From Sorex araneus (taxonomy: Eukaryota > Chordata > Mammalia > Eulipotyphla > Soricidae): a stretch of 64,000 nt of DNA. The stretch spans positions 9,674,966-9,738,965 of the forward strand of contig NC_073302.1 of assembly GCF_027595985.1 (NCBI RefSeq), given 5' to 3'. The notes beneath the pieces were generated by a model. The model was not told the DNA's origin, searched no databases, and saw only the letters and a list, made by a program, of their open reading frames with translations. Below, one piece after another: positions 57,193 through 64,000 of the stretch. The translations under genes were made by a program, and so were the position numbers. Numbering within the stretch: position 1 is the first letter of the stretch; each line of letters begins with the position of its first letter.

Positions 57193-59842
57193 TGTCCACA
57201 GCTCTCTAATGGTAGACTTCAAACTCAATATTCCTTAGAAGCTCTAAGATTGAGGTTAGAATTGCCAAACAAATACTGCCAAGAATGAACCATACTGACC
57301 TTTGTATTCTGGTATAAGAGAGATGGAAAAGTCCACTAGGAACCAGTATATTACTTAGAGACACTGACTATTTTGATTCGTGTCCACCTGGAATGACAGT
57401 GACTTGAGCCTTCCATCAAGGCCAGGATGCTCATGGACATGTTCTGTGTATGTCCTCCCTGGAAGAAACTAGAAGAAAATTAGCAGACCATTGTGGGAGA
57501 TTCTATGCAGGCAAGACCTCAGAAGACAGCTCAGCATAAGCTGGAAATGTCACGCTGTGTCCAAGATTGTGAGAACGGCCTGTATAGTAGTTTTCTTAAA
57601 TTCCTTACCTTTTGTAACCTATGATTACTCAGACATTGGAGAAATAAGAATCTTCATGAGAATAACACTTCAACAGTTGCGGAGAGATAAAGGTTATACT
57701 TCATCTTCTTTGAGAACTTAATGTATGCCAGGCATGATACTAAATAACTTGTGTACATTTTTCATTTGAAGTTGTGATATTGTATTGTGATCAAATATTT
57801 ACCCTTTAAAACTGGAAATTATTTCAGATACAGAAATGTAAGAATCAGACTTCAGATAATATCTTAATATTACATATTGAGGCACTGTCACAGTAGGTAT
57901 TATGTGATAGAGGTGGAAACACACATGAACATATTTAATCAGTGCAGTAATGTAATCACTATTGACAGTCCATTATACATGCATTGGTGAGATCGGTGCT
58001 TACTAGTCATTCACTTACTACACCACTACTTTTACAAAGACATGAGCAAATACAAAGAGTATAATAATGAAAACTCAATAAGTCAGTATTCAAGATCTCA
58101 TATTACTAAGTGTTTTGAGCCTTTTTCCCATGTTTGTTTTTGGCAAATTTAGAAAACTGCCCTCTGTAGCTGGAAACAAATTTGTCTGATCAGACATTAC
58201 AGTCTCGTATTTAAATATTAGATCTGCACACAGAGGACAATATGTAAGTCACTGAAGGAGAACAGAGCAGGTTTTAACCACACATCCCAAGTCACACTCA
58301 GTACTGCTCTTCATGTACTTAATGGAAATTTATTTGATTCTGTGTTGTCTGACCAATGAGAGGAAAGAATCCAATCATGTATAGAATGCATCTTCCACAG
58401 TCTGTACATGTCCCGTCTTATCTCCTTGTGTGTTTCTCCATTTACTTTTTTATATAAAGAGATATATCACACACATCCAACACAATTTTTGAAGAAACAT
58501 ACAAATATTGACATCACACCAACAGGAAACAACACATAGACTCATACGCAAATCACACATATTTTGAAACACACAGAGACACATATTGCTGTCCTGGATG
58601 CACACCTCACTCCTCACTCTGTTCTCAGCACTCATGAGTAGCTCAGGTACCTTCCAATCCAGTTTCTCACTCACCACCTGCTATCATAGACATCAGAATA
58701 AAAAGAGTAGAAAGAAGCATCCGATAAGCCCTTCACCTCCTGAACTTTCGGTTCTGATACCCAGAACGTTAAGAAGAGCACCACTTTATAGATCTTATGG
58801 AGAAGAGCAAGCCAATCTCCCTAAGCTCCTGGTTAAGAAAAGAAAGTAGAGTAATTGCCTCCAGTCCAATCAGACCTTGGGGAATAGCCTGGGAAGAGTC
58901 TGGAGGAACTGAGCTGCTTGGGCCACCTGAGAGAAGGTCCCAGGTATCAGGGGCATCTGGGCTGTTCCCTGCCTGCTCAATTCAGGCCGAAGCAGAAATC
59001 GCTGAGCTGCTCCAACACCAGCCAATGGGTTGGTAGCCAGGGCTGGATGCAGGATCCAACACGCATTCACTGTTGACGCGACATAAGTAAAGTAACTTCC
59101 CCCATCCTTTGATCCAGGAGATATAAAATTCAGAGAGTAAAAACTCAATCATCATGAAGCTTTCATTAAGTATCAATGAAGTCAATCATGCTTAAGGACT
59201 CAGATGCATAGCACATGCTTACTGTTGTTATCACTTTGTATATTCCAACAAAAGAATAATGCATATAGAATCCTTGATATTGCTACACAATGGTAGTGAC
59301 TGAATCACTCAGACAACTGGTTCCTATCACCCTCAGTTACATACTCCTACTTCCTTAATAAAGATCTAAGTATCTCTACAAATAGACATAGTTATGAGAT
59401 ACAAATATTCAGAAAATCAGTCCTTTGTATCTAACAGGCTTCCTCTAATCCTAACATATAGTGATACATATCCCACATGTTGGAGGTCGGATTGGGCCAC
59501 TTTCAGACTTCCTGCAGAGAGACCATTTGCATATGAATCTTGGACACTCCCTCTCCAAAAAAAATTTTCCTAATATCACAAAAGATAAGCAACTTATTCT
59601 TCCCTCTCATACCTTATCACAGCTTAGTACAATCCTGAAAATTTTAGTAGGGTTCAAATGAGGTCACATTCTTTTTGTCTATTCAAGATTCTTTTAGCGT
59701 ATACGAGCTTCCCTGTCGTCTCAATATTGATACCTGCCAAAGGTGTCCCTTCTTTCACCATCTTTTAATTGTTCAGCCAGGGAAAGAGAGAACTTATAAA
59801 TAGTAAAGCCTTTTCTTAGTTCAAGCCTTTGACCACTTTATC
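57193..59842. other. Non-genic unit head (U4)
   Basis: Counterpart of 1-2655, no gene. It is 1.4 to 4 kb upstream of the U3 receptor exon on the minus strand. The acceptor-like AG is at 58830-58829. Confidence 0.45.
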
Positions 59843-59880
59843 TGAATAACCTACCTGTGTAGGCACAGGTAGGTTATTCA
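59843..59880. repeat. Palindrome, 17-bp stem
   Basis: Arms 59843-59859 and 59864-59880 are perfectly complementary around TAGG. Same site as 2656-2701. The young L1 inserted about 33 bases to its right. Confidence 0.85.
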
Positions 59881-59913
59881 AATACCCAAGTCTAGAAATG
59901 ATAATCTAAAATT

Positions 59914-62900
59914 AATTTTTTTAAATTTATTTATTTTTAATTAATGAATCACCATGAGGGTACAGTTACGGATTTATACACATCTGTGCTTATGCTTCCC
60001 CCATACAAAGTTCGGGAACCCATCCCTTCACCAGTGCCCATATTCCACCACCAGTAAACTCAGCATCCCTCCCATCCTCCCCAATCCCATCTCCCCCCCC
60101 CCCACCCTGTCACTGTGGCAGGGCATTCCCTTCTGTTCTCTCCCTCTAATTAGCTATTGTGGTTTGCAATAAAGGTGTTGAGTGGCCACTGTGCTCAGTC
60201 TCTAGCCCTCATTCAGCCCGCAACTCCCTTCTCCCACATGGCCTTCGACTACATTATAGTTGGTGATCCCTTCTCTGAGTTGCCCTTTCCCCAGAATGTG
60301 AGGCCAGCCTCCTAGCCATGGAGTCAACCTCCTGGTAGTTGTTTCTACAATTCTTGGGTGATAGTCTCCCACTCTGTTATTCTATATGTCATAGATGAGT
60401 GCAATCTTTCTATGTCTGTCTCTCTCTTTCTGACTCATTTCACTTAGCATGAAACTTTTCATGCCGATCCACTTAAATAAAAAATTTGTGACCTCCTTTT
60501 TTCTAACAGCAGCATAGTATTCCATTGTATAGATGTACCAAAGTTTCCTCAACCAGTCATCCGTTCTAGGGCATTCGGGTTTTTTCCAGATTCTGGCTAT
60601 TGTAAACAGTGCTGCGATGAACATACATGTGCAGATGCCATTTCGATTATACTTTTTTGCCTCTCTGGGATATATTCCCAGCAGTGGTATTGCTGGGTCA
60701 AATGGGAGCTCAATTTCTAATTTTTTGAGAATCGTCCATATTGTTTTCCAGAAGGGCTGAACCAGTGGGCATTCCCACCAGCAGTGTAGAAGGGTCCCTT
60801 TCTCGCCACATCCTCTCCAACAGCGGTTGCTTTTGTTCTTTTGGATGTGCGCTAGTCTCTGTGGTGTGAGGTGGTATCTTGTGGTTGTTTTGATCTGCAT
60901 CTCTCTGATGATTAGTGATGCAGAGCACTTTTTCATGTGCCTTTTGGCCATTCGTATTTCTTCTTTGGTAAAGTTTCTGTTCATTTCTTCGCCCCATTTT
61001 TTGATGGGGTTGGATGTTTTCTTCTTGTAGAGTTCAACCAGTGCTTTATATACCATTGATATCAACCCCTTATCTGATGGGTATTGTGTAAATATCCTTT
61101 CCCATTCTGTAGATAGTCTTTGGGTTCTGGTCACTGTATCTTTTGTGGTGCAAAAGCTTTTTAGTTTAATGTAGTCCCATTTGTTGATCTCTGTTTTTAC
61201 TAGATTGCTTAGTTCTGTGTCACCTTTGAAGATACCTTTATCTTCAATATCGTGGAGGGTTTTGCCGACCTTGTCTTCAATGTACCTTATGGTTTGTGGT
61301 CTAATGTTGAGGTCTTTAATCCATTTTGATCTTACTTTTGTGCATGGTGTCAGTTCAAGGTCTACGCCCATTTTTTTGCATGTGGTTGTCCAGTTGTGCC
61401 AGCACCATTTGTTAAAGAGGCTTTCCTTGCTCCACTTCACATCTCTTGCTCCCTTATCAAAGATTAGATGATCATACATTTGGGGTTGTGTGTAAGGGTA
61501 TTCCACCCTGTTCCATTGGTCTACGGCTCTGCCTTTGTTCCAGTACCATGCTGTTATAAATGTTACTGCTTTGTAGTAAAGATTGAGGTTGGGGAGGGTG
61601 ATACCTCCCATCGTCTTTTTCCCAAGAATTGTTTTAGCTATCCTTGGACGTCTGTTGTTCCTTATGAATTTTAGGATTGCTTGATCCATTTCTTTGAAGA
61701 ATGTCATGGGTATACTTATAGGGATCGCGTTGAATCTGTATAATGCTTTGGGGAGTATTGCCATTTTGACAACATTGATTCTCCCTATCCACGAGCAGGG
61801 TATATGTTTCCATTTCCTCATGTCCTCTTTGATTTCATGGAGTAGCGTTTTGTAGTTTTCTTTGTAGAGGTCTTTTACTTCCTTGTTTAAGCTGATTCCG
61901 AGGTAGTTGATTTTCTGGGGCACGATTGTGAATGGGATTTTTTTTTTAATGTCCCTTTCCTCTGCCTCATTGTTTGCATATATGAAGGCCATGGATTTTT
62001 GGGTATTGATTTTGTAGCCTGCAACTTTACTGTATAAGTCTATTGTTTCTAAGAGTTTCTTAGTAGAGGTTTTAGGCTTCTCTAGATATAGTATCATGTC
62101 GTCTGCAAATAGTGAGAGTTTGATTTCTTCCTTTCCTATCTGGATGCCCTTAATCTCTTTTTCTTGTCTAATAGCTATCGCAAGTACTTCCAGTACTATA
62201 TTGAAGAGGAGTGGTGAGAGTGGGCATCCTTGTCTTGTGCCTGATCTCAGAGGAAAGGCCCTTAGTTTTTCCCCGTTGAGGATAATGCTTGCCGTAGGCT
62301 TGTGATAGATGGCTTTGACTATCTTGAGGAAAGTTCCTCCAAACCCCATTTTGACGAGGGTTTTCATCATGAAAGGATGTTGGATCTTGTCAAATGCTTT
62401 CTCTGCATCTATTGATATGATCATATGGTTTTTATCTTTGCTTTTATTGATATGGTGGATTATGTTGATTGATTTCCAAATGTTAAACCATCCTTGCATC
62501 CCCGGGATGAATCCCACTTGGTCGTGATGTATGATCTTTTTGATGAGTTGTTGGATCCTATTTGCCAGTATTTTGTTGAGGATCTTCGCATCGGTGTTCA
62601 TCAGGGATATTGGTCTGTAATTTTCTTTCTTAGTGGTGTCTTTGTTTGCTTTTGGTATTAGGGAGATGTGTGCTTCATAGAAACTGTTTGGGAGATTTCC
62701 TGTTTTTTCAATTTCCTGGAAAAGTTTGAGGAAAACAGGCAGCAGGTCTTCTTTAAATGTTTGGAAGAATTCGCCAGTGAAACCATCTGGGCCTGGGCTT
62801 TTGTTTTTGGGGAGGTTTTTGATCACAGTTTCAATTTCCTTAACATTGATGGGTCTATTCAGGTATTCCAAGTCTTCTTTGTTCAGTCTTGGGAGATTGT

Positions 62901-64000
62901 AAGAATCGAGGAATCCATCCATTTCTTTTAGGTTCTCCAGCTTTGTGGCATATAGACTTTCGAAGTAGTCTCTAATGATCTTTTGAATCTCACTGGTTTC
63001 TGTTATGATGTCCCCCTTTTCATTTCTGATTCGATTTATTAGGGTTCTTTCTCTTTCTTTCTTTGTGAGTCTTGCTAGCGGTTTATCAATCTTGTTTATT
63101 TTCTCGAAGAACCAGCTCTTTGTTTCATTGATCTTTCGGATTGTCTTTTTGGTTTCCATGTCATTAATTTCTGCTCTAATTTTTATTATTTCTTTCCTTC
63201 GGTCTGGTTTGGGTTCCCTTTTCTGGTCCTTTTCTAAGGTCTTGAGTCGTGAAGTCAGGCTGTCTATGTGGGCCCTTTCTTCCTTCCTGAGGAATGCTTG
63301 GAGAGCTATAAATTTTCCCCTTAGCACGGCTTTAGCTGCGTCCCATAGGTATTGGCAGCTCGTGTCTTCATTCTCATTTGTTTCTAAGTATTTTTTGATT
63401 TCTTCCTTGATTTCCTTCCTGACCCACTCATTGTTCAACATTGAATTGTTTAATTTCCAAGTGTTTGACTTGATTCTCCGTGTCAGTGAGTGGTTAGCTT
63501 CTATCTTCAGTGCATCGTGGTCTGAAAAGATGGTTGTTACAATTTCTATTTTTCCGATTCTATTGAGGTATGTTCTGGGGCCCAGTACATGGTCTATTTT
63601 AGAAAATGTTCCATGTGCACTGGAAAAGAATGTGTATTCTTTCATTTGGGGGTGTAAGGCCCTGTATAGGTCTATTAGGCCTCTCTCTTCAATTTCTTCT
63701 TTCAGAGTCAGTGTTTCCTTGTTGAGTTTTGTTCTTGTCGATCTATCTAGAGGCGATAAGGCCATATTGAAGTCTCCGACTACTATTGTGCTGTTAGTGA
63801 TGTCCTCTTTGAAGTCTGCTAGGAGTTGTTTTAAATATTTAGCTGGTCGCTCATTAGGTGCATATATGTTTAAGAGTATGATTTCTTCCTGTTGTACATA
63901 TCCCTTGATAAACAGAAAATGACCTTCGCTGTCCCTTTTAATCTTTTTCAACCTGAAATCTATGTTGTCGGATATTAGAATGGCCACTCCAGCTTTTTTA
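59914..64000 (-). mobile_element. Young L1 with open ORF2, continues past window
   Basis: The tail side is an A/T-rich run at 59914-59942, inserted into CTAAAATTAATTTT, which is uninterrupted in U1, U2 and U3. The 3' UTR (59943-60381) is lineage B with a C-run on the plus strand at 60092-60106 (G-rich in the element). ORF2 is open to the window edge. It is absent from U2, so it inserted after the U2/U4 duplication. Confidence 0.93.
60382..64000 (-). CDS. L1 ORF2 protein, N terminus outside window
   Basis: An uninterrupted frame of about 1205 codons to the stop TAG at 60384-60382. The N-terminal 70 or so residues of the endonuclease lie beyond the window. Counting from the codon at 63987, endonuclease motifs GDFN (71-74) and SDHD (155-158), the RT finger region (about 390-460), [10 protein letters not shown] (526-535), [10 protein letters not shown] (585-594) and catalytic FADD (627-630) are all present. 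The C-terminal Cys1056, Cys1060, His1068 and Cys1073 are also kept. ORF2p nicks target DNA and primes reverse transcription there. The frame is full-sized where visible and has no damage, unlike the other ORF2 copies here, so recent activity is likely. Whether the 5' UTR and ORF1 are intact cannot be seen. Confidence 0.95.
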   Translation of the reverse strand, partial: KKAGVAILISDNIDFRLKKIKRDSEGHFLFIKGYVQQEEIILLNIYAPNERPAKYLKQLLADFKEDITNSTIVVGDFNMALSPLDRSTRTKLNKETLTLKEEIEERGLIDLYRALHPQMKEYTFFSSAHGTFSKIDHVLGPRTYLNRIGKIEIVTTIFSDHDALKIEANHSLTRRIKSNTWKLNNSMLNNEWVRKEIKEEIKKYLETNENEDTSCQYLWDAAKAVLRGKFIALQAFLRKEERAHIDSLTSRLKTLEKDQKREPKPDRRKEIIKIRAEINDMETKKTIRKINETKSWFFEKINKIDKPLARLTKKERERTLINRIRNEKGDIITETSEIQKIIRDYFESLYATKLENLKEMDGFLDSYNLPRLNKEDLEYLNRPINVKEIETVIKNLPKNKSPGPDGFTGEFFQTFKEDLLPVFLKLFQEIEKTGNLPNSFYEAHISLIPKANKDTTKKENYRPISLMNTDAKILNKILANRIQQLIKKIIHHDQVGFIPGMQGWFNIWKSINIIHHINKSKDKNHMIISIDAEKAFDKIQHPFMMKTLVKMGFGGTFLKIVKAIYHKPTASIILNGEKLRAFPLRSGTRQGCPLSPLLFNIVLEVLAIAIRQEKEIKGIQIGKEEIKLSLFADDMILYLEKPKTSTKKLLETIDLYSKVAGYKINTQKSMAFIYANNEAEERDIKKKIPFTIVPQKINYLGISLNKEVKDLYKENYKTLLHEIKEDMRKWKHIPCSWIGRINVVKMAILPKALYRFNAIPISIPMTFFKEMDQAILKFIRNNRRPRIAKTILGKKTMGGITLPNLNLYYKAVTFITAWYWNKGRAVDQWNRVEYPYTQPQMYDHLIFDKGARDVKWSKESLFNKWCWHNWTTTCKKMGVDLELTPCTKVRSKWIKDLNIRPQTIRYIEDKVGKTLHDIEDKGIFKGDTELSNLVKTEINKWDYIKLKSFCTTKDTVTRTQRLSTEWERIFTQYPSDKGLISMVYKALVELYKKKTSNPIKKWGEEMNRNFTKEEIRMAKRHMKKCSASLIIREMQIKTTTRYHLTPQRLAHIQKNKSNRCWRGCGEKGTLLHCWWECPLVQPFWKTIWTILKKLEIELPFDPAIPLLGIYPREAKKYNRNGICTCMFIAALFTIARIWKKPECPRTDDWLRKLWYIYTMEYYAAVRKKEVTNFLFKWIGMKSFMLSEMSQKERDRHRKIALIYDI

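Larger units (their letters stand above)
57193..64000. repeat. Tandem duplication unit U4, cut by window end
   Basis: Fourth copy of the unit start. Its first 2.7 kb is closest to U2 and is then interrupted by a young L1 at 59914 that runs past the window end. Any receptor of this unit lies outside. Confidence 0.88.

Noticed and set aside
63005..63922. 305-codon open frame on the plus strand, hydrophobic
   Set aside because: It lies exactly antisense to L1 ORF2. The A-rich codon use of ORF2 gives Phe/Leu/Ser-rich antisense frames without stops, and similar shadows occur opposite the other L1 copies.

Overview
The window is mammalian nuclear DNA. It has single-exon class II olfactory receptor (OR) genes, many LINE-1 (L1) copies in all states of decay, solo LTRs, and tRNA-derived SINEs whose A-less tails end in short GACAGT-type repeats. 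The SINE body, with its glycine-like tRNA head and the GGCTGGAGAGATAGCACAG start, matches what I know of shrew (Sorex, Eulipotyphla) SINEs. My best guess is a shrew genome, probably near Sorex araneus; this rests on memory of that family, not on a search.

The window is one locus repeated. A unit of roughly 16 to 22 kb occurs three times and starts a fourth time: U1 1-18439, U2 18440-40939, U3 40940-57192, U4 57193-64000. Each full unit carries, in order: about 2.6 kb of non-genic DNA, a small palindrome, a fossil L1 reverse-transcriptase piece, a near full-length L1 on the minus strand, a SINE, about 2 kb of unrecognised DNA, an old L1 3' end, a minus-strand solo LTR, and one intact OR1J-like receptor gene on the minus strand. 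The three receptors (16019-16981, 38522-39484, 54773-55735) are the only convincing host genes. U1 and U3 receptors are almost identical, while U2 is more diverged, with many changes in TM3 to TM5.

The similarity pattern is not one copy per unit. From about 7.03 kb onward U1, and then early U2, matches U3 and U4 from about 46.88 kb at a constant offset near 39.85 kb, after allowing for a later 1.09-kb L1 insertion. Left of that point U1 and U3 differ much more. The switch lies inside the shared L1, which suggests a roughly 39-kb two-unit tandem duplication by crossover between L1 copies.

Later insertions separate the copies: L1 fragments in U1 (14642-15718), U3 (43922-44542) and U4 (59914 to the edge, with ORF2 open throughout), and two copies of an unusual composite retroelement in U2 (22991-26786 and 36689-37890). 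The composite joins a GC-rich 5' module, tandem modules resembling an L1 3' UTR, a second duplicated module and an L1-like 3' end. Both copies have clean target-site duplications and A-rich tails, and one was later invaded by an L1. Its architecture recalls primate SVA elements, and it is the best candidate here for something undescribed.

Limits: all identities and boundaries come from reading by eye; no alignment, RepeatMasker run or database search was made.
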